DNA of 64,000 nt from Prochlorococcus sp. AG-670-N10 (GTDB lineage Bacteria > Cyanobacteriota > Cyanobacteriia > PCC-6307 > Cyanobiaceae), in the NCBI GenBank assembly GCA_003209065.1, contig QCSX01000002.1, forward strand, positions 18,891-82,890. The letters run 5' to 3'. The stretch's first letter is position 1, and each line of letters begins with the position of its first letter. The notes beneath the pieces were generated by a model. The model did no database searches. It was not told where the DNA came from and saw only the letters and a program-made list of their open reading frames with translations. This document shows positions 32,858 through 43,992 of the stretch, piece by piece. Made by a program: the position numbers and the translations under genes.

Positions 32858-34294
32858 TTGGAAAAACGTTTAAGATTAGCACCAAGTCCAACTGGTTTAT
32901 TACACATAGGTACAGCAAGAACAGCTCTATTTAATTGGTTATATGCAAAAAAACACAATGGCAAGTTTTTTATTCGAATAGAAGATACCGATATTGTTCG
33001 ATCTAAATCTGAATATACAACCAATATATTAGATGGATTGAATTGGTTAGGTCTTAATTGGAATGAAGAGCCTATTAAACAAAGTGATCGAATTTCTATT
33101 CACAAAAATCATATTAAAAAATTGTTAGATATTGGGGCCGCATATAGGTGCTTTACTTCAGAAAGTGAGATTAATGAGCTTAGAGAAAAACAAAAAAAAA
33201 GTGGCCTACCGCCAAAGCACGACAATAGACATAGAAATCTTACGAGTAAAGAGATTAAAGAATTTATATCTCAAGGAAAATCTTCTGTAATAAGATTTAT
33301 AGTTGACGAAGAAACAGAAATTAGATGGGATGATCAGATTAGAGGCAAAATAAAATGGCAAGGAAAAGATCTAGGGGGCGATTTAGTTTTATCAAGAAGA
33401 GCTTTAGGTAATGAAATTGGTGATCCCCTTTATAATCTTGCTGTCGTAGTAGATGACAATTTCATGAATATTACTCATGTTGTAAGAGGTGAAGATCATA
33501 TATCAAATACTGCAAAACAAATATTGATTTACAAAGCCTTAGATTTTAAATTGCCAATTTTTTCTCATACTCCTCTCATCTTAAATAGTGAAGGTAAAAA
33601 GCTATCTAAACGTGATTGTGTAACTTCAATCGATGAATTTAGAGAAATGGGCTACTTACCAGAGGCTTTAACCAATTACATGGCATTTTTAGGATGGTCA
33701 ATAAAAAATCCTGAGAGTGAAATTCTCTCTTTAGCCGAGATCTCAAATGTTTTTAATTTGTCAGATATTAATAAAGCTGGCGCCAAATTTAATTGGGAAA
33801 AACTTAATTGGATTAATTCCCAACACATCAAGCAAATGGAATTAACCAAATTATATAACTTTATTAAAAAGTACTGGAATGATATGGGTTGGGAATCTCC
33901 TTCTTCAGAATGGGATTTGAAATTGACAAATTTAATTCAAGACTCAATGATTCTATTAAAGGATGCAATTGATCAATCAAAACCCTTTTTTATCTTGTCC
34001 CAAATGAAAAAAGAGGGGAAAGAATTTCTGGAAAGTAAAAAAGAGGTAAAAGAATCGTTGAAGTACATCCTTTTTTATTTAAAAGAAGCAAATATAACTA
34101 AGGTTAATAAGGATAACGCTCGAGAAATAATCAACAAAATTACAGTTAACCACTCCATCAAAAAAGGGATTTTAATGAAATCATTGAGAGTAGCTTTTTT
34201 TGGGTGTCTAAGTGGACCAGATTTAATTCAAAGTTGGGAATTATTCTCTGAGAACAAAATTGATATCCCACTAATTGAAAGATGTTTTAATTAA
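32858..34294 (+). CDS. gltX: Glutamyl-tRNA synthetase (TTG start)
   Basis: RLAPSPTGLLHIGTARTALFNW (HIGH), KLSKR (KMSKS equivalent). Confidence 0.97.
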   Translation: MEKRLRLAPSPTGLLHIGTARTALFNWLYAKKHNGKFFIRIEDTDIVRSKSEYTTNILDGLNWLGLNWNEEPIKQSDRISIHKNHIKKLLDIGAAYRCFTSESEINELREKQKKSGLPPKHDNRHRNLTSKEIKEFISQGKSSVIRFIVDEETEIRWDDQIRGKIKWQGKDLGGDLVLSRRALGNEIGDPLYNLAVVVDDNFMNITHVVRGEDHISNTAKQILIYKALDFKLPIFSHTPLILNSEGKKLSKRDCVTSIDEFREMGYLPEALTNYMAFLGWSIKNPESEILSLAEISNVFNLSDINKAGAKFNWEKLNWINSQHIKQMELTKLYNFIKKYWNDMGWESPSSEWDLKLTNLIQDSMILLKDAIDQSKPFFILSQMKKEGKEFLESKKEVKESLKYILFYLKEANITKVNKDNAREIINKITVNHSIKKGILMKSLRVAFFGCLSGPDLIQSWELFSENKIDIPLIERCFN

Positions 34295-35494
34295 CTATAT
34301 TTCCTTTTCAATTAAATTTAGAAAATTTGCCAGAGGTCTTGCCGTCAGACCTTGAATACCAACTGTCATCAATATTGTTAGAAATACCAAGCCTTGGAGA
34401 CGACCTGCACCAAGGACTCCTGCCTGCTCAAGTCTTATTGAAAAAAGAGAGGCAACAGCGGCAGTAACTATCCCTCTTGGCGCTAGCCACGATAAAAACA
34501 CCCTTTGTTTTACATCTAATTCTCCTCCCATAGTTGCCAGTGATATAGAAATCGGACGTACAATTATCATCAACATTAATACGCAGATAATCCCCCCCCA
34601 TCCTAATGGACTTAATTCTCCCCAAGAGACATCAGATGCCAGAAGAGGGAAAAGAACTGTTATGGATAGTTGAGCTAATTCTCCAATCAAATTATCTAAT
34701 CTTTCTTTATCAATAATTTCTCTTTTGCCTACAATAAATCCTGCAGCAACAGAAGCTGGTAAACCTGATTCAGGCAAAATATATTCACAAATTCCATATA
34801 CAAGAAAAATAAATCCTAATGTAACCTGAAGCTCAATTCCAAATGATGCCTCGTTTTTTATTTTCTTTAAAATTTCAGACAGCAACCATCCAGAACTTAT
34901 ACCTATCAAAACGCCTCCACCCAATCTCTGCATTAAGGCAATAAACACCTCCTTAATTCCATGTAAATCTCCCAATATTAGTTCTAATAACAACAAAGCG
35001 AGCACTGCCCCAATGGGTTCAAGAACCAATCCTTCAGCTTTTAGGACCTCGGATAGTGGAGATACTAATTTTATTTGGTCTACTAAGGGTGAAACTACTG
35101 TCGGTCCAGTTGCAAGAACTATCGCACTATAAACTCCAGCTACTGGCCATGATAGTCCTGCCAACCAATGAGCTATAAATATTCCTGCTGATAATGAAAT
35201 AAATAATCTTATTAACGAAATTCTTAAGACAGTATTTCTAATATTTCCTTCAGGTAATTTTAAATTTAACCCGCCTTCAAATAAAACTAAACAAACCAAA
35301 AGTCCAACTATAGTTTCAAGTCCCTGTCCAAGATCAAGTGGCTCAACTAGCCCGAACCCTGAGCGTCCAATAAATAATCCAGAAATTAATAAAATTACTA
35401 CACTTGGAAATCCAGAGACAGAAGAAATTAAACGTGCGCATGCCCCTGCAAAAACAGTTATACCCCAAAGTAAGCCTAGCCTTTCAGGCGTCAT
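34295..35494 (-). CDS. CPA1-type Na+/H+ antiporter
   Basis: Multi-TM; LFEGGLNL, ATGPTVVSPLVDQIK, EGLVLEPIGAVLALLLLE, FLSWLAPRGIVTAAVASLFS. Confidence 0.9.
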   Translation of the reverse strand: MTPERLGLLWGITVFAGACARLISSVSGFPSVVILLISGLFIGRSGFGLVEPLDLGQGLETIVGLLVCLVLFEGGLNLKLPEGNIRNTVLRISLIRLFISLSAGIFIAHWLAGLSWPVAGVYSAIVLATGPTVVSPLVDQIKLVSPLSEVLKAEGLVLEPIGAVLALLLLELILGDLHGIKEVFIALMQRLGGGVLIGISSGWLLSEILKKIKNEASFGIELQVTLGFIFLVYGICEYILPESGLPASVAAGFIVGKREIIDKERLDNLIGELAQLSITVLFPLLASDVSWGELSPLGWGGIICVLMLMIIVRPISISLATMGGELDVKQRVFLSWLAPRGIVTAAVASLFSIRLEQAGVLGAGRLQGLVFLTILMTVGIQGLTARPLANFLNLIEKEI

Positions 35495-35651
35495 AAATTT
35501 TTCTTTATAATGAAAATATTAATTAATTTGATTAAATCAATAATCCTATTTTAAGTCCACTATAAACAATATTTATTAATTAAATCTAATTAAAGATTTT
35601 AATTAATAGAAACCCCTTATGAAGATTAAGAACAAAATTTTTTAATTTCAA

Positions 35652-35834
35652 TTATATAGATGAAAATTTACTAATCAAAGCAATAACAATCAATATTATT
35701 CCAATTCCTATCGTCGCCATTCTTCCGTTCCAAATTTCTGCTTGAGGCGTAAAGCCTCTTTTCCATAAATTAAGCTCTTGTTTATCAACAACCTTTTTGG
35801 TTTCTTTAAGATCTATTTTTGATTCTTTTTTCAT
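35652..35834 (-). CDS. High-light-inducible (Hli/SCP) chlorophyll-binding-like protein
   Basis: 60 aa, single TM with FTPQAEIWNGRMATIGIGI (E..NGR.A..G). Confidence 0.9.
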   Translation of the reverse strand: MKKESKIDLKETKKVVDKQELNLWKRGFTPQAEIWNGRMATIGIGIILIVIALISKFSSI

Positions 35835-35839
35835 TAGTA

Positions 35840-36910
35840 CTAGAAAGGAGGGTTTTTTTCATAAAGAGTATTTGCTTGGTCAATAGGGAGTCTTCCTGAA
35901 ATGCCCAATTTAAGAGAACTTTCATATGCCTTAATTTTGAGTCTAAATAAGGCAGCGGCTCCAATCATCGCCGCATTATCTGTGCAAAGATTTATTGGAG
36001 CTAAATGAACTTTAATAGATTTTTTACAAGCTTCACTAATCATCATTTTTCTTAACGTATCGTTAGCCGCGACCCCACCTACAACGACGATATTATCTAA
36101 ACCATAATCATTTGCACATTTTATTGTCCTCTCTACCAACACCTCTGCTACAACCCTCTCAAAACTTGCAGCAATATCTGGGATTGGTATTTCATCCCCA
36201 TTTAAATTTATTTTCTCAACCAATCTTAATACAGCCGTTTTTAAACCACTAAAAGAGAAATCATATTTCAAAAAACCCCCTTCCTTATCAGAAATCTTGC
36301 ATTTAGGTAAATTAAATTTTGAGGCATTACCCTTTTTGGCGATTTTCGCAATTGCAGGACCTCCAGGATAACTAAGTCCTAATAATCTTCCTACTTTATC
36401 GAATGCTTCACCAGCAGCGTCATCATAACTTCTTCCAAGTCTTTGCATCTTTCTTCTCTCACCAACTTTTATTAATTCAGTATGTCCACCACTAACAAGT
36501 AAGGTTAAGAAAGGAGGCTTGGGATAATTTTTTGAAAATAATATTGACGAAAGATGTCCTTCTAAGTGATGTATCCCCAAAAAAGGTTTTGAGTATAAAG
36601 TACATAGCGATCTTGCAGTTATAGAACCAACCCTTAAACAGCCAACTAATCCTGGTGTGACAGTTGAAGCTATAACATCAATTTCTTCAATACGAATTTT
36701 TGATTCTTCTAAAGCTTGTTCGAGGACAAAAGGAAGTAACTCTAAATGTTTTCTCGCTGCGAGTTCTGGTACCACGCCTCCCCATTTAGAATGATCTTCA
36801 ATTTGTGATGCAACAATATTTGAATGTATTTTATAAATATCACCACTATTAGAAACAATTGAGACAGACGTCTCATCACAACTTGTTTCAATAGCTAGAA
36901 CTTTATGCAT
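35840..36910 (-). CDS. tsaD: tRNA threonylcarbamoyladenosine biosynthesis protein TsaD
   Basis: AIETSCDETSVSIV, HHLEGHLSS, LVSGGHTEL, VVGGVAAND. Confidence 0.97.
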   Translation of the reverse strand: MHKVLAIETSCDETSVSIVSNSGDIYKIHSNIVASQIEDHSKWGGVVPELAARKHLELLPFVLEQALEESKIRIEEIDVIASTVTPGLVGCLRVGSITARSLCTLYSKPFLGIHHLEGHLSSILFSKNYPKPPFLTLLVSGGHTELIKVGERRKMQRLGRSYDDAAGEAFDKVGRLLGLSYPGGPAIAKIAKKGNASKFNLPKCKISDKEGGFLKYDFSFSGLKTAVLRLVEKINLNGDEIPIPDIAASFERVVAEVLVERTIKCANDYGLDNIVVVGGVAANDTLRKMMISEACKKSIKVHLAPINLCTDNAAMIGAAALFRLKIKAYESSLKLGISGRLPIDQANTLYEKNPPF

Positions 36911-36975
36911 ATTTGATTCGATACTGTTTTATTTTAATAATAATTTCTTAATTAAAACATCAAAGGAATTAAAGA

Positions 36976-37539
36976 TTGCAACTTATGAAATTCTTTTTTT
37001 CAATCATAACTTCGGTTTTTCTCTTTCTTGGAATAACCCCAATTGCTTTAGCAGCTAATGGACCAGCATTAAATGCGGATAGAGCTAGCACAGAATATAC
37101 AGCCTCAGCTCTAACAACATGCTCAGAAAATCCTAAATTTATTGAACGAGCAAGTACTGCTAAAACGCAAAAAGATATCACAAGATTTGAAAGATATGGC
37201 AAAGCAGCTTGTGGTGACGATGGATTGCCTCATTTAATAATAGGTCCACCACTTGAACCATGGGGAGCACTCTTAAATAGAGGTCATGAAGGTGACTTAC
37301 TTATTCCTGGTGTATTATTTATCTATATTGCAGGAATTATAGGATGGTCTGGAAGAGAGTATTTGATTGAATCCAAAAAGACTAAGAACCCAGCAGACCT
37401 TGAAATTATTATTGATTTAGACTTGGCGAAAAAATGCCTTATCAAAGGTGCTCAATGGCCCCTCTTAGCCAATAAGCAAGGAAGGAACGGTGATTTAAGA
37501 GAAAAAGATAATAATATTACACTTAATGGTCCTAGATAA
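36976..37539 (+). CDS. psaF: Photosystem I subunit III, PsaF
   Basis: Signal peptide, CSENPKFIERAS..., RFERYGKAACGDDGLPHLIIGPPLEPWGALLNRGHEGDLLIPGVLFIYIAGIIGWSGREYL. Confidence 0.97.
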   Translation: MQLMKFFFSIITSVFLFLGITPIALAANGPALNADRASTEYTASALTTCSENPKFIERASTAKTQKDITRFERYGKAACGDDGLPHLIIGPPLEPWGALLNRGHEGDLLIPGVLFIYIAGIIGWSGREYLIESKKTKNPADLEIIIDLDLAKKCLIKGAQWPLLANKQGRNGDLREKDNNITLNGPR

Positions 37540-37569
37540 AACATCATCCCACACAATTCTAAAAATCAA

Positions 37570-37704
37570 ATGCTTAAAATCTTTAACACAAAATTTATCA
37601 GGTCAGCTCCAGTGGTTGCAGCAGTTTGGCTAAGTCTTACCGCTGGAATAATTATTGAATTTAATAGATTTTTTCCTGATTTATTATTTCATCCGATGAG
37701 CTGA
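37570..37704 (+). CDS. psaJ: Photosystem I subunit IX, PsaJ
   Basis: Manual translation [44 protein letters not shown] (44 aa, below ORF track cutoff); directly follows psaF. Confidence 0.95.
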   Translation: MLKIFNTKFIRSAPVVAAVWLSLTAGIIIEFNRFFPDLLFHPMS

Positions 37705-37721
37705 GATTTCAAAAAGAACTT

Positions 37722-38276
37722 TCAAGACTTAATTATTTTGAAAACCTCTTTTACTGTCTCATCAACATCATGATTTGTTAATACAAAATCAAATTGATTT
37801 GAGGATGCAATTTCGTAGTTGGCTCTGCTAAGTCTTCTATCTATTGCCTCCTCTTTTTCAGTACCTCTATTTCTTATTCTTTTTTCTAATTCTTCTTTGC
37901 TAGGAGGCAGAAGAAATATTGATAAAGATTCTGGGAACTTTTCTTTAATTTGTTTTGCACCTTCAACTTCAATTTCAAGTAATACAATAAATCCCTTTTC
38001 AATCTTTTCATTAACAGTAGATAAGGGGGTTCCATAATAGTTTCCTGCGAATTGGGCCCATTCAAGAAATTCTTTTTTATCGATCATATCTTTAAACCTT
38101 TCTTCACTTATAAAGTAATAATTCTCACCATCTTTCTCCCCCATTCTGGGGTTTCTTGTTGTTGCAGAAATAGAAAGCCAAATATCTTTATTTCTATCTA
38201 AAAGTTCTTTAACAATAGTACCTTTCCCAACTCCACTAGGGCCTGTGATAATTATTAGTTTTTTTAAATTTTTCAT
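37722..38276 (-). CDS. gmk: Guanylate kinase
   Basis: IITGPSGVGKGTIVKELL, SISATTRNPRMGEKDGENYYF. Confidence 0.96.
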   Translation of the reverse strand: MKNLKKLIIITGPSGVGKGTIVKELLDRNKDIWLSISATTRNPRMGEKDGENYYFISEERFKDMIDKKEFLEWAQFAGNYYGTPLSTVNEKIEKGFIVLLEIEVEGAKQIKEKFPESLSIFLLPPSKEELEKRIRNRGTEKEEAIDRRLSRANYEIASSNQFDFVLTNHDVDETVKEVFKIIKS

Positions 38277-38326
38277 ATTAAAATTTTTACAGTAAAGTAA
38301 GTGTTGGTGAATAATTTTTAGAAATA

Positions 38327-40051
38327 ATGCAAAAGGGTGTACCTCAGATAATGGATGTTACATCTATAAAATCTGTATTGCATGATTTATCAGAAGAAGT
38401 TTTACCGTCAAGGTTTGAAACTGCTCAACAACCCGAACCTAATATAATTCAATTCTGTTTAAGAGGAATAAATAACCAAACTTGGGTAGAAGTATCTTGG
38501 GATAGTGATTCTCCACGAATTCTTACAATAAATAGGCCTGAAAAAATAGGAACTGAAAGTACACTCTCCAAACAACTAAGATACGGATTGAAATATATGG
38601 CTTTGGTTACCATAGAACAAAATAAATTTGAGAGAGTAATTAAATTTGGATTTACAAAAAAGCCAGGAGATGAAATAAAAAAATACTTAGTTTTTGAATT
38701 AATGGGCAAACACAGTAATATTTTTTATTTAGATAATAATCAAAAAATAATTGCAGTTGGCAAACAAATAAAATCTAATCAATCTAGCTTTCGTGTCGTT
38801 TCTACTGGATCTATCTATTCAGAGCCTCCCTCAAACATGAAAAAGGAGCCTAGTCCAAATGAATCTTATGAAGAATGGAAAGAGTCTATTTCTTCAGTTC
38901 CAGAATCACTTAAATACTGCTTAATAAATACTTATCAAGGTGTAAGTCCAATACTAACAAAGCAACTTGAGACTTTTAGTAATCTGGAAAGTGTAGAAAT
39001 TATGAACAAAAATATTGATTTTATAAGTGAAACCAACTTAAAAAAGATATACCAAAGTTGGAAAATATGGATTGAAAGATTTAATAAAAACAACTTTAAT
39101 TTTTCAATTTTTGACAATTTTTTTTATTCAGTTTGGTTTTTAAAGAATGAAATAATTAACAACGATAATATTGATCAAATTGATGGATTAGAAAATTATT
39201 ATAATTTTCATTTAAAACAAAAAAAAATTGAGGCCTTAATAAAAAAAATTGATGGGATAATTTTTAAACAAACAAATCTTGAGAAAAAAAATTTTAAATT
39301 GCAATCTGATCTTTTAATTAACTCCGAAAATTATCAACTATATAAAGAAAAGGCTGACAAAATATTCATGACCCATGAGATACAAAAACAAGATATTATC
39401 GAAGGCCAAAAGCTTTATAAAAAGTCAAAAAAACTAAAAAGAGCACAAAATTTAATTAAAGAAAGGATGAATATTTATAAAAATAAACTTGATAGATTAG
39501 AAGAATTTAGTGCTCTATTAGATAACTTAAATTCTCTAAAAAATGAAAATCCGTCAACTAGACTCAATTTGCTGGACGAAATTAAAGCTGAAATTTGTCT
39601 AGAGTTTAATTTGAGAATCAAAAATATAAGAGAACAAACAAAAGACGTATCTGGATTAGAATCATCTCCAATAGAAATAAATACCCCGAAAGGCTTAACA
39701 GTACAAATAGGAAGAAATATGAGGCAAAATGATCTAATAAGTTTTAAGTTTTCCAAAAAAGGTGATCTTTGGTTCCATGCACAGGAATCACCTGGAAGTC
39801 ATGTTGTTTTAAAGTCTTCATCTCAAATCCCATCAGATGAAGATATTCAAATATCAGCAGATTTAGCAGCTTTATTTAGTAAAGCAAAAATGAATATTAA
39901 AGTACCTATTAGTCTTGTGAATATAAAAGATCTCCAAAAAATCACAAAAGGAGGTCCTGGTTGCGTTTCGTTCAATAATGTAGAAATTCTTTGGGGTAAT
40001 CCTACAAGAGGAAAAGATTACATCAAAAAAAATCTTAAAAAAGCAATTTAG
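38327..40051 (+). CDS. NFACT-family protein (RqcH/FbpA homologue)
   Basis: N-terminal NFACT domain and C-terminal GDLWFHAQESPGSHVVLKS...VNIKDLQKITKGGPGCVSF. Confidence 0.88.
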   Translation: MQKGVPQIMDVTSIKSVLHDLSEEVLPSRFETAQQPEPNIIQFCLRGINNQTWVEVSWDSDSPRILTINRPEKIGTESTLSKQLRYGLKYMALVTIEQNKFERVIKFGFTKKPGDEIKKYLVFELMGKHSNIFYLDNNQKIIAVGKQIKSNQSSFRVVSTGSIYSEPPSNMKKEPSPNESYEEWKESISSVPESLKYCLINTYQGVSPILTKQLETFSNLESVEIMNKNIDFISETNLKKIYQSWKIWIERFNKNNFNFSIFDNFFYSVWFLKNEIINNDNIDQIDGLENYYNFHLKQKKIEALIKKIDGIIFKQTNLEKKNFKLQSDLLINSENYQLYKEKADKIFMTHEIQKQDIIEGQKLYKKSKKLKRAQNLIKERMNIYKNKLDRLEEFSALLDNLNSLKNENPSTRLNLLDEIKAEICLEFNLRIKNIREQTKDVSGLESSPIEINTPKGLTVQIGRNMRQNDLISFKFSKKGDLWFHAQESPGSHVVLKSSSQIPSDEDIQISADLAALFSKAKMNIKVPISLVNIKDLQKITKGGPGCVSFNNVEILWGNPTRGKDYIKKNLKKAI

Positions 40052-40080
40052 CCTATAATAAGAAAAAATATTTTTGTTAA

Positions 40081-40341
40081 ATGTTAGATTTTCTACTTGG
40101 AACACACGAATTTTTAGGTAATCATAGTTTCCCAGAATTTATTGTAGGGTACTTGTTCGGAGCAGCATTAATTATTGGAGCCCCAACTGTTTTTCTATTA
40201 CTTGCTTTCGTAAGTGCTTTGATGAAAACAAATGGGAAAATGGGTGGTTATAGAGAGTATGAAACATATGGAGAATCTTCTTTAAATGATGCTCCTCCAT
40301 TTTTATTACCTGATCCGACGAATCCAAAATTAAGTAAATAG
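40081..40341 (+). CDS. Small conserved membrane protein, hypothetical
   Basis: 86 aa, TM segment VGYLFGAALIIGAPTVFLLLAFVSALM. Confidence 0.7.
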   Translation: MLDFLLGTHEFLGNHSFPEFIVGYLFGAALIIGAPTVFLLLAFVSALMKTNGKMGGYREYETYGESSLNDAPPFLLPDPTNPKLSK

Positions 40342-40424
40342 TTCTTAGCTACTAATAATCAAAATTACGCTTTTTATAAAAAAATAAATGTTTATCTATT
40401 TCAAACTATAAAATAAGCTTAATA

Positions 40425-41183
40425 ATGAAGAGGAAAGAAGATATTAAGAATAATAATTATGATTCGATGAGTTTTACTGATCATTTAGAGGAGTTAAGGC
40501 AAAGATTACTGAATTCTATTTATTCGATATTAATTTGCATTTTTTTTAGTTTTTTAATAATTAAGCCTTTAATTTCATTTTTAGAGATTCCTGCAAGTGA
40601 TATACATTTATTACAACTTGCTCCTGGAGAATTTTTATTTGTTGCCATAAAAGTAGCAGGCTATAGCGGGATAATCGTCTCTATTCCATACATTTTTTAT
40701 CAATTAATATTATTTATTTCTCCAGGTTTAACTAAAAAAGAAAAAAACCTAATTTTACCGGCTGTTTTTGGATCAGGTTTATTATTTTTTCTTGGCTTGC
40801 TTTTTTCTTGGTGGATATTAGTTCCTGCGGCAATAAATTTCTTTATAAATTTTGGAGCTGATATAGTTGAACCAACATGGTCCATAGAGAGATACTTTGA
40901 TTTTGTTTTATTGTTAATGTCAAGTACTGCAATAGCATTTCAGTTACCAGTTTTACAATTTATTCTTGGTTCACTTGGAATTATTACTACAGAAAAAATG
41001 CTATCAAATTGGAAAATAGTGGTAATCTCCTCTGCGATCTTATCCGCAGTAATTACACCTTCAACTGATCCTTTAACTATGTCATTGCTCTCAATTTCTA
41101 TAATATTTTTATTTTTTGTAGGAGCTGGGCTAACTTACATATCTGAAAACCTTAAATCAAAAACTCTTTCATCCTCTCATTAA
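40425..41183 (+). CDS. tatC: Sec-independent protein translocase TatC
   Basis: SFTDHLEELRQRLLNSI, six TM segments, ITPSTDPLTM. Confidence 0.95.
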   Translation: MKRKEDIKNNNYDSMSFTDHLEELRQRLLNSIYSILICIFFSFLIIKPLISFLEIPASDIHLLQLAPGEFLFVAIKVAGYSGIIVSIPYIFYQLILFISPGLTKKEKNLILPAVFGSGLLFFLGLLFSWWILVPAAINFFINFGADIVEPTWSIERYFDFVLLLMSSTAIAFQLPVLQFILGSLGIITTEKMLSNWKIVVISSAILSAVITPSTDPLTMSLLSISIIFLFFVGAGLTYISENLKSKTLSSSH

Positions 41184-41469
41184 TGTGTAGTTGAAGGCTT
41201 ACAGCTCTTCCTAATCTTGGTTTTGAATTTACTTTTTTAAGCCATTCCCTTACTTCATCTGAATAACCGCATCTATTTAATATTTCAATTTTATCTGCTA
41301 TTGATTTTTTATATTCCACTTCATTTAATGGAAAAGATTCTTGTCCTAAAAAACCCCACATCATTTGAAAATATAAATATTTTCCTCTTTTAAAAAGTCT
41401 AAAGTCATATTTTTTACCCCATCGATGAATCAAGTAATGGATAATCTCATCTACTACCAAAGGTTTCAT
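41152..41469 (-). CDS. DUF3067-like cyanobacterial protein
   Basis: HRWGKKYDFRLFKRGKYLYFQMMWGFLGQESFPLNEVEY; overlaps the tatC 3' end by 32 nt. Confidence 0.75.
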   Translation of the reverse strand: MKPLVVDEIIHYLIHRWGKKYDFRLFKRGKYLYFQMMWGFLGQESFPLNEVEYKKSIADKIEILNRCGYSDEVREWLKKVNSKPRLGRAVSLQLHINERMKEFLI

Positions 41470-41592
41470 AATTTAATAATAAACAATCTCATAAAAACTT
41501 ATACTTTAAATTATTAAAAGTCCTATCTATTTGCAACAGAAATCATGCAATTTGATTCATAATAACTAATAAATAACAGTCTCAAGTATCGA

Positions 41593-42129
41593 ATGACTCA
41601 ATTAAGTTCCAATGACGTCCCATCCATGGGTCGAAGGCAATTTATGAATCTTCTTACATTTGGAACAGCAACTGGTGTCGCATTAGGAGCTTTATATCCT
41701 GTAGCAAATTATTTTATGCCACTAAGAGCTGGCGGCGGTGGCGGCGGAACTTCTGCAAAAGATGAATTAGGTAATCCAGTAACAAAGACCGGTTGGCTAG
41801 CCAGTCATCAAGCAGGAGATAGAAGTTTAGTTCAAGGTCTCAAAGGAGATCCAACTTACTTAATTGTTAACAGTGAAGGAGAGATAGGAGAATTCGGACT
41901 AAATGCTATTTGCACCCATTTAGGATGCGTTGTTCCATGGGATAGCGGTGCGAATAAATTCATATGTCCTTGTCATGGAAGTCAATATGACACAAATGGG
42001 AAAGTTGTGAGAGGACCTGCGCCTTTATCTTTGGCCTTGGCGCATGTTGATGTAGATGATGATGCTGTACTTGTAAAACAGTGGTCAGAGACAGATTTTA
42101 GAACTAATGAAAATCCCTGGTGGGCCTAA
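41593..42129 (+). CDS. petC: Cytochrome b6f Rieske iron-sulfur subunit
   Basis: [10 protein letters not shown] and CPCHGSQYD cluster-binding motifs, N-terminal RRQFMN. Confidence 0.97.
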   Translation: MTQLSSNDVPSMGRRQFMNLLTFGTATGVALGALYPVANYFMPLRAGGGGGGTSAKDELGNPVTKTGWLASHQAGDRSLVQGLKGDPTYLIVNSEGEIGEFGLNAICTHLGCVVPWDSGANKFICPCHGSQYDTNGKVVRGPAPLSLALAHVDVDDDAVLVKQWSETDFRTNENPWWA

Positions 42130-42133
42130 GAGA

Positions 42134-43087
42134 ATGATTAATTTTAAAAAACAAATTATGAAAAAAACAACTTTCTTTCTTTGCACACTGCTTTTGATTT
42201 CCAGCATTGTAATTTTCCCAAGATCCTCTTTTGCTTATCCATTTTGGGCGCAGCAAAATTACGAATCTCCCAGAGAAGCCACAGGAAAAATAGTCTGCGC
42301 AAATTGCCATTTAGCACAAATGCCAACTATTGCAGAAGTCCCTCAATCTGTTGGAGCTGATAGTGTTTTCAAAGCTGTAGTCAAAATTCCTTATAAAGAT
42401 GACATAAAGGAAATAGGTGCTGACGGCTCAGCGGTTCCTTTACAAGTTGGGGCTGTAGTTATGCTTCCTGATGGCTTTAAATTAGCTCCTCAGGAAAGAT
42501 GGACTGATGAAATAAAAGAAGAAACCGAGGGAGTTTATTTTACTAATTACAGCGAAGAAAAAGACAATATAATTCTTGTCGGTCCATTACCAGGAGATAC
42601 TAATAAAGAAATCGTTTTTCCTGTCCTTTCCCCTAATCCAGCTACCAATAAAGAGTATCACTATGGAAAGTACTCTTTGCATATAGGAGGGAATAGAGGC
42701 AGAGGGCAAGTTTATCCCACTGGTGACAAGAGTAACAATGTAATATTCACTTCTTCTTCTGCAGGCACTATAAATTCAATAGAAACTATTGAAGACGGTA
42801 GCTATCAAATTAATATTGAGAATGAGAACGGGGAAATGACTACTGAGACTGTTCCAGTTGGTCCTGAACTAATTGTTAAAGAACAAGACCAATTAAGTGC
42901 AGGAGATCCACTCACTAATGACCCTAATGTAGGAGGTTTTGGACAATTAGATGCAGAAGTAGTGCTTCAAAGCCCTTATAGAATAATAGGCTTAATTGCA
43001 TTCTTTATTGGTGTAGGCTTAACGCAAATACTGTTAGTGCTTAAGAAGAAGCAAGTTGAAAAAGTACAAGCTGCTGAGGGTGTTTAA
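42134..43087 (+). CDS. petA: Apocytochrome f
   Basis: [28 protein letters not shown]-terminal TM anchor. Met at 42134 preferred over 42107, which lies within petC. Confidence 0.96.
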   Translation: MINFKKQIMKKTTFFLCTLLLISSIVIFPRSSFAYPFWAQQNYESPREATGKIVCANCHLAQMPTIAEVPQSVGADSVFKAVVKIPYKDDIKEIGADGSAVPLQVGAVVMLPDGFKLAPQERWTDEIKEETEGVYFTNYSEEKDNIILVGPLPGDTNKEIVFPVLSPNPATNKEYHYGKYSLHIGGNRGRGQVYPTGDKSNNVIFTSSSAGTINSIETIEDGSYQINIENENGEMTTETVPVGPELIVKEQDQLSAGDPLTNDPNVGGFGQLDAEVVLQSPYRIIGLIAFFIGVGLTQILLVLKKKQVEKVQAAEGV

Positions 43088-43098
43088 TTAGCCTCTAA

Positions 43099-43992
43099 AT
43101 GCTTACATATCAAGCTTTTATTCAATCCCCTGGAGACACATTTTTAAATTTAGGTTTTCTAACTATTAGATGGTATGGTCTTCTAATTTCTATATCAGTA
43201 GTAATAGGACTTTTTATTTCTAAAAAGCTTGCAAAATCAAGAAATATTAATCCTCAATATATAAGTGATATATTACCTTCTTTAATAATATCTTCAATCA
43301 TTGGAGCTAGATTCTACTATGTAATTTTTGAATTGAGACAATATAGTGGTAATAACTTCTTTACTTCTTTTGACCTGTTTAATAATGCAATTAAAATACC
43401 CTCTTTTCTTGCGATTTGGCAAGGAGGTATAGCAATCCATGGAGGATTAATTGGAGGATTTTTATGTATTTTATTTTTTTGCAAATCTAAAAATATACAT
43501 ATAAAGACCTTTATCGATGTATTAATTCCATCAATTATCCTTGGGCAATCAATTGGCAGATGGGGGAATTTCTTTAATAACGAAGCTTTTGGAATTCCTA
43601 CTGATTTACCTTGGAAGTTATTCGTTCCAATACAGAATAGACCAATAGAATTTTTGAATTATCAGTTTTTCCATCCAACATTTATCTATGAATCATTATG
43701 GAATTTTATTATTTTTATTTTATTAATTACTATTTTTTATAAACAAAATAAAAATAACTCAATTAGACCTGGCTTTGTTAGTTGTCTCTATTTAATTGGC
43801 TATAGTTTCGGAAGATTCTGGATTGAAGGTTTAAGAATTGATCCTTTATGTATTGGGGGACTCCCACCCTTTTGTGATGGAGGATTGAGAATGGCTCAAT
43901 TTATTAGTATTTTTTTATTTTCCTCTGGATTAATTGGAATATTTTTTTTAAGATTAAAATCATATAAAGGGAAAACAAGATCGAATGAATAG
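43099..43992 (+). CDS. lgt: Prolipoprotein diacylglyceryl transferase
   Basis: [45 protein letters not shown]. Confidence 0.96.
   Translation: MLTYQAFIQSPGDTFLNLGFLTIRWYGLLISISVVIGLFISKKLAKSRNINPQYISDILPSLIISSIIGARFYYVIFELRQYSGNNFFTSFDLFNNAIKIPSFLAIWQGGIAIHGGLIGGFLCILFFCKSKNIHIKTFIDVLIPSIILGQSIGRWGNFFNNEAFGIPTDLPWKLFVPIQNRPIEFLNYQFFHPTFIYESLWNFIIFILLITIFYKQNKNNSIRPGFVSCLYLIGYSFGRFWIEGLRIDPLCIGGLPPFCDGGLRMAQFISIFLFSSGLIGIFFLRLKSYKGKTRSNE

Noticed and set aside
39475-40105. Antisense ORFs 39475..39756 and 39872..40105
   Set aside because: Contained in or overlapping the conserved NFACT gene; no independent support.
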